DNA of 8,453 nt from Ruminococcaceae bacterium UBA737 (GTDB lineage: Bacteria; Bacillota; Clostridia; Oscillospirales; Acutalibacteraceae), in NCBI GenBank assembly GCA_002297415.1, contig DBKZ01000087.1:1-8453 (forward strand), written 5' to 3'. A program made the position numbers and the translations under genes. The notes beneath the pieces are model-generated. The model had not been told where the DNA came from, did not search any database, and saw only the letters and a list, made by a program, of their open reading frames with translations. This document shows positions 1 through 5,944 of the stretch, in pieces. Every line of letters begins with the position of its first letter. The first letter of the stretch is position 1.

Positions 1-84
1 CTTTCGTCTAAAGGGGAAGCTTTTGGCTCCCTTATTATACGCCAGCATACAGAGGTGTATTTTCTAATGTCTAATGTCTATCCG
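1..84 (+). repeat. Dispersed hairpin repeat, copy A (right part, cut by the window edge)
   Basis: This stretch shares long blocks with the copy at 651-868: the AAAGGGGAAGCT arm, the GGCTCCCTT block, the CGCCAGCATACAGAGG block and GTATTTTC followed by TCTAANN heptads. Its left half is missing because the window begins inside the third hairpin. Compared with copy B it lacks an insert of about 25 nt after GGGGAAGCT. It also lacks the segment from the second GGGAGC arm through GAGACTGAAGG, so hairpin 4 has no closing arm here. The heptads at 63-83 (TCTAATG, TCTAATG, TCTATCC) run into the 3' end of the XRE gene and supply its stop codon. No coding capacity is seen, and no transposase accompanies it. 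Confidence 0.85.
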
Positions 85-292
85 GATAGGGCAGATCGGG
101 AAGTCCTAATATATAATCAGCGGAAACATTATAATACCGACAAAGCTTTATAATTATATGAGCCGGAATTTCTGTTTCCCCTCTTTCCCACCTTTGATAT
201 TGAGTGGTATGTTCATTCAAAAGCTCAGCTATTTGCTTTTGTGTTTTGTCATTATCTTCTCTTAAATCTCTTATTCTCTGATATTTGTACAT
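71..292 (-). CDS. XRE-family (Cro/C1-type) helix-turn-helix repressor, small
   Basis: This is a 73-aa DNA-binding protein that is almost entirely one HTH_3 domain. The core, from about residue 6 to 62, contains KQIAELLNEHTTQYQRWERG and then IIIKLCRYYNVSADYILGL, the usual Cro/C1 pattern. I start it at the ATG at 290-292 because AAGAGGTG lies 5 nt upstream. A longer frame from 328 adds 12 residues but would place the ribosome binding site inside the coding region. It is divergent from the DUF6809 gene, and the shared intergenic region carries two matching inverted repeats. I infer that this protein represses that promoter and perhaps its own. Its last codons and TAG stop lie in the heptad tail of repeat copy A, so the native C-terminus may have been altered. 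Its target specificity is not proven. Confidence 0.88.
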   Translation of the reverse strand: MYKYQRIRDLREDNDKTQKQIAELLNEHTTQYQRWERGETEIPAHIIIKLCRYYNVSADYILGLPDLPYPDRH

Positions 293-323
293 ATAGACAC
301 CTCTTAAATTCATTTTACATAAA

Positions 324-339
324 AACACAAATAAGTGTT
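324..339. promoter_or_regulatory. Putative operator 1 (AACAC-N6-GTGTT)
   Basis: This is a perfect 5-bp inverted repeat with a 6-nt centre, AACACAAATAAGTGTT, and it runs into the -35 box at 338-343. It matches the arms and spacing of the site at 346-361. It is a likely binding site for the divergent XRE repressor, inferred from position and symmetry. Confidence 0.65.
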
Positions 340-366
340 GACATTAACACAAAAATGTGTTATTAT
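338..366 (+). promoter_or_regulatory. Sigma-A promoter of the DUF6809 gene
   Basis: TTGACA at 338-343, a 17-bp spacer and TATTAT at 361-366 form a near-consensus housekeeping promoter. It reads toward the gene starting at 390, with a start site expected near 373. Both putative operators overlap it, so a bound repressor would block RNA polymerase. Confidence 0.85.
346..361. promoter_or_regulatory. Putative operator 2 (AACACA-AAAA-TGTGTT)
   Basis: This perfect 6-bp inverted repeat fills the promoter spacer and touches the first base of the -10 box. Its centre is 22 bp from that of operator 1, about two helical turns, which would place two repressor dimers on the same face of the DNA. That is inference from the geometry. 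Confidence 0.68.
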
Positions 367-389
367 TGGAATGAAAAGGAGAAACAATA

Positions 390-644
390 ATGACCATACT
401 TGAAAATTTATATTACGGAAATATTGCACCGTTTGAACGCAAAATAACCGACGGTGAAACGATTGATAAAGCAATTTTTCTTGAAGATAAATTAAAAGCG
501 GAGCTTACACAAGAACAAAAAGCTTTGTTCGAAGCATTTGAAAAAGCGGAGTCCGAGGTTTCCTGTGAAGAAGAAGTAAGAGCCTTTACAGCAGGATTTA
601 AGTTAGGGGCAAGGCTGATTAGAGAGCTGTTTGAGAATGAATAA
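390..644 (+). CDS. DUF6809 family small protein
   Basis: This is an 84-aa soluble, acidic, helix-rich protein with no signal peptide or membrane segment. The N-terminal ILENLYYGNIAPFER stretch, the central LTQEQKALFEAFEKAESE helix and the C-terminal FTAGFKLGARLIREL stretch match what I recall of DUF6809. That family is found in Clostridia, often near XRE regulators and accessory genes, and its function is unknown. AAGGAG lies 8 nt before the ATG, so the start is secure. It is the only gene of its transcript and is driven by the promoter at 338-366. The two inverted repeats over that promoter suggest repression by the divergent XRE protein. No terminator of its own is visible. The hairpins of repeat copy B begin 8 nt after the stop codon and may serve instead. 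Confidence 0.85.
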   Translation: MTILENLYYGNIAPFERKITDGETIDKAIFLEDKLKAELTQEQKALFEAFEKAESEVSCEEEVRAFTAGFKLGARLIRELFENE

Positions 645-650
645 GAGATG

Positions 651-868
651 TGCGGCTTCGCCGCTGATATAACCAAACCCTATCGTCTTTGCCCTACGGG
701 CTAAGACACTTCCCCTGTAGTCTTTAGGGGAAGCTTGGGTTTCTGCATAATCTAAAGCAAGGCTCCCTTCTTATGCGCCAGCATACAGAGGGGAGCTGTC
801 GAGTGCAACGAGACTGAAGGGTATTTTCTAATGTCTAACATCTAAAGTCTAAAATCTAATATCTAGAC
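651..868 (+). repeat. Dispersed hairpin repeat, copy B (most complete)
   Basis: This non-coding element of about 215 bp is a chain of hairpins. Hairpin 1 pairs GCGGC (652-656) with GCCGC (660-664). Next comes the conserved block ATATAACCAAACCCTATCG (667-685). Hairpin 2 covers 686-706 and is variable in sequence. Hairpin 3 covers 709-733, pairing CTTCCCCT with AGGGGAAG. Hairpin 4 pairs GCTCCC (762-767) with GGGAGC (791-796) and has an inner TATGC/GCATA stem. Then follow GTCGAGTGCAACGAGACTGAAGG and six TCTAANN-type heptads at 827-868. Related sequence lies at 1-84 and 8328-8453. It sits between the converging DUF6809 and ABC genes. I recall similar GGGGAGCTGTCGAG-type hairpins scattered through gut Oscillospirales genomes, but I cannot search for them here. 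Confidence 0.88.
827..868 (+). repeat. TCTAANN heptad array (6 units)
   Basis: Six head-to-tail 7-bp units read TCTAATG, TCTAACA, TCTAAAG, TCTAAAA, TCTAATA and TCTAGAC. The first five bases are fixed except in the last unit, while the last two vary freely. The last unit contains the stop codon of the ABC transporter gene (863-865, minus strand). Confidence 0.9.
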
Positions 869-2593
869 CTCTTCTTCCCTGAACTGGAGAGAATAGAGCT
901 TTTTATAAATACCGTTTTGTTTCATCAGCTCGGCATGGGTGCCTTTTTCTGCAATCTCGCCGTTATCTATGACCGCAATTTCGTCGGCATTTTTAACGGT
1001 TGAAAGGCGGTGGGCGACTATAACCGTAGTTCTGCCCTTACAAAGCTCGTCGAGAGCGGACTGAATAAGGATTTCGGTTGTATTGTCAAGCGCGCTTGTC
1101 GCTTCGTCGAGAATTAAAACCGCAGGGTTTTTAAGAAATACCCTTGCAATAGAAAGTCTCTGCTTCTGACCGCCCGAAAGCCGCACTCCGCGCTCGCCTA
1201 CTTCGGTATCGTAGCCGTGGGGAAGAGACATTATATAATCATGGATATTGGCGCGCTTTGCCGCCAAAACCACATCTTCAAAGGAAGCGTCGGGTCTGCC
1301 GTAAAGAATATTGTCCTTAACGCTTCCGCCGAACAGAAAAACATCCTGCTGAACAATTCCTATGCTTTTTCGAAGAGAAGAAAATGTGATATCGTTTACA
1401 TTTATCCCGTCAAGCATAACGCTTCCTCTGTCCACCCTGTAAAATGCGGGAATCAAATGGCAAATAGTGGTCTTCCCTCCGCCGGATTGACCGACAAGTG
1501 CTATTTTTTCGCCTTTTTTAACCTTTAGGCTGACATTTTTAAGAACATCAAGCTCGTTTTCACCGTAAGAAAAGGAAACATTCTTAAATTCTATTTCGCC
1601 CTCGACATTTTTTATATCCCTTGCTCCGTCATTTTCCTTTTCGGGCTTTTCTTCCATAACCTCCAAAAAGCGCGAAAAACCGCTCGCGCCGTTTTGGAAC
1701 TGCTCCATAAAGCCGATAAGCACCGTTACGGGGTTTATAAATACATTTACGGAAACAATAAAGGTTGCATAATCGCCGAAATTTATTTTCCCGGAATAAA
1801 GGAAAAGTCCGCCTGCGATTATTATAATTACATTGAAAACATTTGTTATAAAGCTTGAAGAGGAATGGAAAATTCCCATTGAGCGATAAGCCTTTCGGCA
1901 TGCCTCAACAAAAAGATTATTATTCTTTTCGAACTTTTCAAATTCGCGCTCGCTTCCGCCGAAAGCCTTTGTAACCCTTATTCCCGTTATACTGCTTTCA
2001 ATCGAAGAGTTTATCATACCCGTTGTAACTCTTCTTTCCCTGAAAGCCGCGCGCATTTTCTTCCTGCAATATGAAGAAACCAAAATAAGAAGCGGAACGC
2101 AGGCGAAAATGATTAGAGTAAGATAAATATTTATCGTGCAAAGGTATATAAAAGAGCCGATAACCGTAAGCGATGAGATAATGAGATTTTCGGGTCCGTG
2201 GTGGGCAAGCTCGGCGATATCGAAAAGGTCATTCGTAATCCTTGATAAGAGCTGACCCGTTTCATTCTTATCGAAATAAGAAAACGGCAGGCTTTCAAGC
2301 TTTAAAAACATATCTCTTCGCATTTGCGCCTGCATTTTCGTGCCTATCATGTGGCCGTAATACTGGACGAAATATTCAAGACACATTCTTATAAAATAAA
2401 GAATTAAAACGATTATTCCCGCGGTTATTATCATTGAAACCTTTTTATTCGGAATAAGGTCATTAAGCATTTTGTTGGTGACTACCGGATAGACCATTCC
2501 GATTAAGGATATGAAAAGCGAGGCTGTCATATCAAGGAAAAACATAAATCTATGCGGCTTATAATAAGCCGCAAATTTTTTTAATTCTTTCAT
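863..2593 (-). CDS. ABC exporter half-transporter (fused membrane and ATPase domains, MsbA/LmrA type)
   Basis: This 576-aa protein has the usual length for a bacterial type IV ABC exporter half-transporter and probably works as a homodimer in the cytoplasmic membrane. Residues 1 to about 310 form the six-helix transmembrane domain, with hydrophobic stretches near 16-38, 55-75, 135-178 and 245-297. The ATPase domain has every key motif: Walker A GQSGGGKT (368-375, Lys374), Q-loop VQQD (414-417), signature LSGGQ (472-476), Walker B LILDE (493-497, catalytic Glu497), D-loop SALD (500-503) and H-loop His528. The substrate cannot be told; lipid, drug or peptide export are all possible. It starts 1 nt after the sortase stop codon without a clear ribosome binding site, so translation is probably coupled. 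Its TAG stop lies in a repeat heptad. Confidence 0.95.
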   Translation of the reverse strand: MKELKKFAAYYKPHRFMFFLDMTASLFISLIGMVYPVVTNKMLNDLIPNKKVSMIITAGIIVLILYFIRMCLEYFVQYYGHMIGTKMQAQMRRDMFLKLESLPFSYFDKNETGQLLSRITNDLFDIAELAHHGPENLIISSLTVIGSFIYLCTINIYLTLIIFACVPLLILVSSYCRKKMRAAFRERRVTTGMINSSIESSITGIRVTKAFGGSEREFEKFEKNNNLFVEACRKAYRSMGIFHSSSSFITNVFNVIIIIAGGLFLYSGKINFGDYATFIVSVNVFINPVTVLIGFMEQFQNGASGFSRFLEVMEEKPEKENDGARDIKNVEGEIEFKNVSFSYGENELDVLKNVSLKVKKGEKIALVGQSGGGKTTICHLIPAFYRVDRGSVMLDGINVNDITFSSLRKSIGIVQQDVFLFGGSVKDNILYGRPDASFEDVVLAAKRANIHDYIMSLPHGYDTEVGERGVRLSGGQKQRLSIARVFLKNPAVLILDEATSALDNTTEILIQSALDELCKGRTTVIVAHRLSTVKNADEIAVIDNGEIAEKGTHAELMKQNGIYKKLYSLQFREEEV

Positions 2594-2594
2594 T

Positions 2595-3344
2595 TTATTT
2601 GGTTTCGGTATCGTCGGTCAAAACCGCGCAGACAAGATATCTTTCACTCGCAACATCGGTGCAGGTGCTGAGCGTTATAATTTTATCCTTAACGGTGACC
2701 GGAATATCCTCTCTTACATTTTTAGCGAGGGACTTAGGATGCAGGCATTCGTCCAAAAACGCCTGATATCCTTCATCTGAGCTGAAATCAAAGGAATTTA
2801 TTATATGGCGGTCGTCATAAACAAACGCCGAAAAAATCTTATAAGTAAGAATATGGCCTTTTTTATAGATCTTAATTGTATCGTTTGTCTTGAAAAAATC
2901 GGCGTTGCGGTATTTCCTTAACGGTGTGAACATAGTGCCGTCGGCAAGGTCATGCCCGTAAATAACGGTATTTCTGTCCAAAAATTCGTTATTGTTGCAC
3001 CTTTGGATATAAACACTGCCGGCAAATTTATATTTCCTCTCAAGGTCATGGGTGAGATAGAAGTTTTCCTCGGTATCGTCTCCACTCTGAAGAATCGGAT
3101 AGTCGATAGTTGTTCCGCCTATGCTTATCCAGCCGCATACATCGGGATTTTGAGCGGTAAGCGAGGCAAAATCAACGGGATTGTCGGGCTTTTCAACCGT
3201 TTGAGACGAAGAAGAATTGTTTTTATATTTTTCATATTTGTTTTTCTTCGGCACAAACTGCATAATACGCGCCGCGGTAGCCGCAACAAAAATAATTCCC
3301 GAAATTACGATAAGTATAATATTAAGAGTCTTCTTATTTTTCAT
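2595..3344 (-). CDS. srtB: Class B sortase
   Basis: This 249-aa membrane-anchored cysteine transpeptidase would attach surface proteins to the cell wall or to each other. Residues 7-29 form a single N-terminal hydrophobic anchor, followed by a Ser/Asn-rich linker (about 35-55) and the sortase domain (about 60-245). The catalytic triad is present: His131 in VIYGHDL, Cys228 in LSTCT and Arg235 in SERYLV. The NPDVCGWISIGGTTIDYPILQS stretch (66-87) and the long insertion before the Cys strand are typical of class B. The start is supported by AAGAGGT 8 nt upstream. It is the first gene of a two-gene unit with the ABC exporter. No sortase substrate with a sorting signal is in the window, so the substrate motif is unknown. 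The gene symbol reflects class, not proven orthology. Confidence 0.93.
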   Translation of the reverse strand: MKNKKTLNIILIVISGIIFVAATAARIMQFVPKKNKYEKYKNNSSSSQTVEKPDNPVDFASLTAQNPDVCGWISIGGTTIDYPILQSGDDTEENFYLTHDLERKYKFAGSVYIQRCNNNEFLDRNTVIYGHDLADGTMFTPLRKYRNADFFKTNDTIKIYKKGHILTYKIFSAFVYDDRHIINSFDFSSDEGYQAFLDECLHPKSLAKNVREDIPVTVKDKIITLSTCTDVASERYLVCAVLTDDTETK

Positions 3345-3364
3345 AAAGCATTACCTCTTACAGC

Positions 3365-3404
3365 AAAAAATGTTTGCGAAGATAGCTTTGCCGCAAACAT
3401 TTTT
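3365..3404 (-). terminator. Intrinsic terminator after serS, ahead of the sortase gene
   Basis: AAAAATGTTTGCG pairs with CGCAAACATTTTT over 13 bp (3366-3378 with 3392-3404) around a 13-nt loop. On the minus strand the stem is followed by a run of T. It lies 7 nt past the serS stop codon and ends about 5 nt before the sortase ribosome binding site. It should stop most serS transcripts, while any readthrough would feed the sortase and ABC genes. Confidence 0.85.
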
Positions 3405-3411
3405 AAATTTT

Positions 3412-4725
3412 CTATTTTGTTTCGTATTTCTTAAGGGCTTTAATAACCTTTGTTCCGCCCATATAAGGCTGAAGAGCCTCGGGAATCTTAACGCTGTAAT
3501 ACTCGCCGTCAAAACAGAGATTGTTTTCAAGAAGAGCGATAAGCATTCTCGGAGGTGCGACAACGGTATTATTGAGCGTATGCGCAAGGTATTTCTTTCC
3601 GTCCTCTCCGCGGACTCTGATTCCGAGTCTTCTTGCCTGAGCGTCCCCGAGGTTTGAGCAGGAGCAGACCTCGAAATACTTCTTCTGCTTCGGGCTCCAA
3701 GCCTCAACATCATAGGATTTTACCTTTAAATCCGCAAGGTCGCCCGTGCAGCATTCAAGAGTTCTTACAGGGATATCAAGACTTCTGAAAAGCTCAACCG
3801 AATAGCTCCACATTTTATCAAACCACTGCATGCTTTCCTCGGGCTTGCAGATAACTATCATTTCCTGCTTTTCAAACTGATGAATTCTGTAAATTCCGCG
3901 CTCCTCTATTCCGTGAGCGCCCTTTTCCTTTCTGAAACAGGGCGAATAGCTTGTAAGCGTAAGCGGTAAAGACTCCTCGGGGGTTATTGTGTCAATAAAT
4001 TTACCTATCATCGAATGCTCCGATGTGCCTATAAGATAAAGGTCCTCGCCCTCTATTTTATACATCATTGCGTCCATTTCCTCGAAGCTCATAACACCGG
4101 TTACGACATTGCTTCTGATCATAAAGGGCGGAATGCAATAGGTAAAGCCCTTGTTTATCATAAAATCTCTTGCATAAGCGGTTACAGCAGAGTGCATTCT
4201 CGCGATATCGCCCATAAGATAATAAAAGCCCTCGCCCGCAACACGGCCTGCCGCCTCTTTATCTATTCCGTTGAACAGTGCCATTATATCGGTGTGATAA
4301 GGGATTTCAAAGTCGGGATTTGTCTGCTCGCCGAACTGCTTTACCTCTTTGTTTTCGCTGTCGTCCTTACCTACAGGAACGCTTTCGTCAACAATATTCG
4401 GAATTTTCATTTGAATTTCGCGGACCTTTATATCAAGCTCCTCTTCCTTTTTCTCAAGAGCCTTTAATTCCTCCGCCTGCTCCGAAACAAGCTTTTTGGT
4501 TTCCTCTGCCTCGTCCTTCTTGCCCTGAGCCATTAAAACGCCTATCTGACGGCTTATTTTATTTCTGTTTGCTCTGAGCTCGTTAGCCCTGCTGTTTGCG
4601 TCGCACTTTTCCTTATAAAGAGAAATAACCTCGTCTACAAGGGGAAGCTTATTATCCTCGAATTTTTTCTTGATATTATCCTTTACGATCTGCGGATTTT
4701 CGCAAATAAATCTGATATCCAGCAC
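3412..4725 (-). CDS. serS: Seryl-tRNA synthetase
   Basis: This 437-aa class II aminoacyl-tRNA synthetase charges tRNA-Ser in the cytoplasm. Residues 1 to about 110 form the N-terminal domain with its long antiparallel coiled coil (about 30-105), which grips the tRNA variable arm. The catalytic domain shows motif 2 (FRKEKG, 264-269, through RIHQFEK, 280-286), TGDL (327-330) and motif 3 ending NNTVVAPPRMLIALLEN (385-401, Arg393). The start codon is GTG at 4723-4725, with GGAGGA about 7 nt upstream. The active site departs from the E. coli form: TSEH (234-237) replaces TAEV, and motif 3 has APPR where GSGLAVGR is usual. It is read from the promoter at 4768-4796. The roughly 35-nt leader is far too short for a T-box. 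A terminator follows it. Confidence 0.97.
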   Translation of the reverse strand: MLDIRFICENPQIVKDNIKKKFEDNKLPLVDEVISLYKEKCDANSRANELRANRNKISRQIGVLMAQGKKDEAEETKKLVSEQAEELKALEKKEEELDIKVREIQMKIPNIVDESVPVGKDDSENKEVKQFGEQTNPDFEIPYHTDIMALFNGIDKEAAGRVAGEGFYYLMGDIARMHSAVTAYARDFMINKGFTYCIPPFMIRSNVVTGVMSFEEMDAMMYKIEGEDLYLIGTSEHSMIGKFIDTITPEESLPLTLTSYSPCFRKEKGAHGIEERGIYRIHQFEKQEMIVICKPEESMQWFDKMWSYSVELFRSLDIPVRTLECCTGDLADLKVKSYDVEAWSPKQKKYFEVCSCSNLGDAQARRLGIRVRGEDGKKYLAHTLNNTVVAPPRMLIALLENNLCFDGEYYSVKIPEALQPYMGGTKVIKALKKYETK

Positions 4726-4767
4726 TTAAAATTCCTCCGATATTTTTAAATTTACAATACTGCTTTA

Positions 4768-4796
4768 ATTATAACATACCGCAATGATTATGTCAA
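4768..4796 (-). promoter_or_regulatory. Sigma-A promoter of serS
   Basis: On the minus strand TTGACA (4791-4796), a 17-bp spacer and TATAAT (4768-4773) match the consensus exactly, with an extended -10 TG. The -35 box overlaps the queH stop codon. Transcription should start near 4761, giving a leader of about 35 nt. Confidence 0.92.
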
Positions 4797-5434
4797 AGCG
4801 AACTGCGGTTTTTTTCTCTTATTTCGGCTTCTTTTTTTGAAAAAAAGCAGCCGCAATAGTTTTGGCGGTAAAGTCCTAACTGTTTTGAAAGCTCTGTCGA
4901 CCTTTTAAAGCCGTTTTTCTTCTTAAAATCCGAAAACAGATATTTCACACCGTATTCTGCCGCAAGCTCTTTTCCGATAGCGTTTAGCTTTTCGGAGCTT
5001 TTAAGAGGCGAAATGGAAAGAGTTGTTGTGAAATAATCGAAATTATTATCCTTAGCATATATGGCTGATTTTTCAAGCCTTAACCGATAGCATTTTTCGC
5101 ACGCATTTCCGCCCTCGCGGTCATTTTTTCTCAAAGCCTCAATTTCTGAAAAATCCTCTTTATCATATTCGCAGATTTTAAGCTTAACGGGATTTTTAAA
5201 GCTCATTTCATTTATAAGCCTTTTTTGCTCCCCCGCACGCTTATTAAATTCCTCAACTGATGAAATATTCGGGTTATAATAAAAAACGGTTATATTAAAA
5301 TACTCGCTTAAATATTCAAGAACATAGCTTGAACAGGGCGCGCAGCAGCTATGGAGCAACAGCGACGGAACTAAGCCCGATTTTAAAATGCTTTCGATTT
5401 CTTTATCGAGCGCAAGCTGATAATTTTCGGACAT
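4793..5434 (-). CDS. queH: Epoxyqueuosine reductase QueH
   Basis: This 213-aa iron-sulfur enzyme performs the last step of queuosine synthesis, reducing epoxyqueuosine to queuosine at wobble position 34 of tRNAs with GUN anticodons. QueH (formerly DUF208) is the non-homologous replacement for cobalamin-dependent QueG. The family cysteines are visible: HSCCAPC near the N-terminus (Cys30, Cys31, Cys34), CEKC (Cys112, Cys115) and YCGC near the C-terminus (Cys194, Cys196). The YYNPNI segment (53-57) and the TTTLSISPLKS segment (136-146) are also typical. Length is normal for the family. AAAGGAGG lies about 9 nt before the ATG. No other queuosine genes are in the window. It is upstream of serS on the same strand, but serS has its own promoter. 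Confidence 0.95.
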   Translation of the reverse strand: MSENYQLALDKEIESILKSGLVPSLLLHSCCAPCSSYVLEYLSEYFNITVFYYNPNISSVEEFNKRAGEQKRLINEMSFKNPVKLKICEYDKEDFSEIEALRKNDREGGNACEKCYRLRLEKSAIYAKDNNFDYFTTTLSISPLKSSEKLNAIGKELAAEYGVKYLFSDFKKKNGFKRSTELSKQLGLYRQNYCGCFFSKKEAEIREKNRSSL

Positions 5435-5468
5435 TTTTTATTTCCTCCTTTGGAGCAAATTCCCTAAA

Positions 5469-5476
5469 ATTATAAA
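5469..5476. promoter_or_regulatory. Overlapping divergent -10 elements between queH and the 64-aa gene
   Basis: ATTATAAA reads TATAAT on the minus strand (5469-5474, toward queH) and TATAAA on the plus strand (5471-5476, toward the gene at 5510). No convincing -35 box accompanies either; TTTGGA at 5449-5454 is the best plus-strand candidate. Both genes have room for a promoter only in this 75-bp gap, so this A/T-rich centre is the likely place. Confidence 0.45.
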
Positions 5477-5509
5477 TTTAAAAGGGGAACAATAATCAGG
5501 GGTGAAAAA

Positions 5510-5704
5510 ATGAAACACAAACACAATAAGAAAATAAGGCTCACGCCTTCTTCAACGGCGGTGCACGGTCAGCCGCACGATGTTTTCGATCTGCTGAACA
5601 AATACGGCACCTATAACATTCAGCCGACCTCGGATTCGGACAACGAATTCCCTCATATTGCGCAGGGACTGCCGAAAACCCACGCCGAGCTTGAAAGCTT
5701 ATAA
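5510..5704 (+). CDS. Hypothetical small soluble protein (64 aa)
   Basis: I do not assign this to a named family. It is a 64-aa protein with no membrane segment or signal peptide. The basic N-terminus (MKHKHNKKIRL) precedes a central DVFDLLNKYGTYNIQPT segment (25-41) and a tail containing FPHIAQGLPKTHAELESL. The motif-like centre and the clean gene structure suggest a real, selected protein. AGGGGTG lies 5 nt before the ATG, and a strong terminator (5712-5741) follows the stop codon within 10 nt. It stands alone, divergent from queH and convergent with the 5S rRNA gene. The many His and Lys residues near the start might bind metal or nucleic acid, but that is speculation. Confidence 0.7.
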   Translation: MKHKHNKKIRLTPSSTAVHGQPHDVFDLLNKYGTYNIQPTSDSDNEFPHIAQGLPKTHAELESL

Positions 5705-5708
5705 ATTC

Positions 5709-5741
5709 AAAAAAGACCTGATGAATTTTCATCAGGTCTTT
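5709..5741. terminator. Bidirectional intrinsic terminator shared by the 64-aa gene and 5S rRNA
   Basis: AAAGACCTGATGA (5712-5724) and TCATCAGGTCTTT (5729-5741) pair perfectly over 13 bp around a 4-nt loop. Reading plus it ends the small gene; reading minus it ends the 5S rRNA, where a run of six T follows the stem. Confidence 0.93.
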
Positions 5742-5745
5742 GAAT

Positions 5746-5862
<117 letters not shown>

Positions 5863-5863
5863 A

Positions 5864-5890
5864 TTTTGTTGCCCTTATCGGACAACAAAA
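5864..5890 (-). other. Leader hairpin just before the 5S rRNA
   Basis: TTTTGTTG and CAACAAAA pair over 8 bp between the expected start site (near 5886) and the mature 5S end. It may help maturation of the precursor or simply be the promoter-proximal leader. The role is inferred from position only. Confidence 0.4.
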
Positions 5891-5892
5891 AG

Positions 5893-5921
5893 ATTATAGC
5901 ATACTTAAATCGGTTTGTCAA
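5893..5921 (-). promoter_or_regulatory. Sigma-A promoter of the 5S rRNA gene
   Basis: On the minus strand TTGACA (5916-5921), a 17-bp spacer and TATAAT (5893-5898) match the consensus exactly, with an extended -10 (TGCTATAAT) and an A/T-rich stretch upstream. This is the expected strength for an rRNA gene. Confidence 0.93.
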
Positions 5922-5944
5922 CAACTTTTTTTAATTTTTTTAAA

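Noticed and set aside
293..328. Longer start for the XRE protein at 328
   Set aside because: The added 12 residues lie over a strong AAGAGGTG ribosome binding site that fits the ATG at 292, and they are outside the HTH domain.
709..733. Intrinsic terminator at hairpin 3 of the repeat
   Set aside because: The CTTCCCCT/AGGGGAAG stem is strong but no T-run follows on either strand, so termination is not supported.
827..868. CRISPR array
   Set aside because: The repeats are 7-bp units with 2 variable bases, with no spacers, and no cas genes are nearby.
4015..4467. Plus-strand frames of 100-150 codons opposite serS, and similar ones opposite the ABC, sortase, LemA and TPM genes
   Set aside because: Each lies fully antisense to a clear conserved gene and has low-complexity, family-less translation, as expected of shadows.
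4726..4792. T-box or other riboswitch leader for serS
   Set aside because: The consensus promoter leaves a leader of only about 35 nt, too short for a T-box, and no T-box motif is present.
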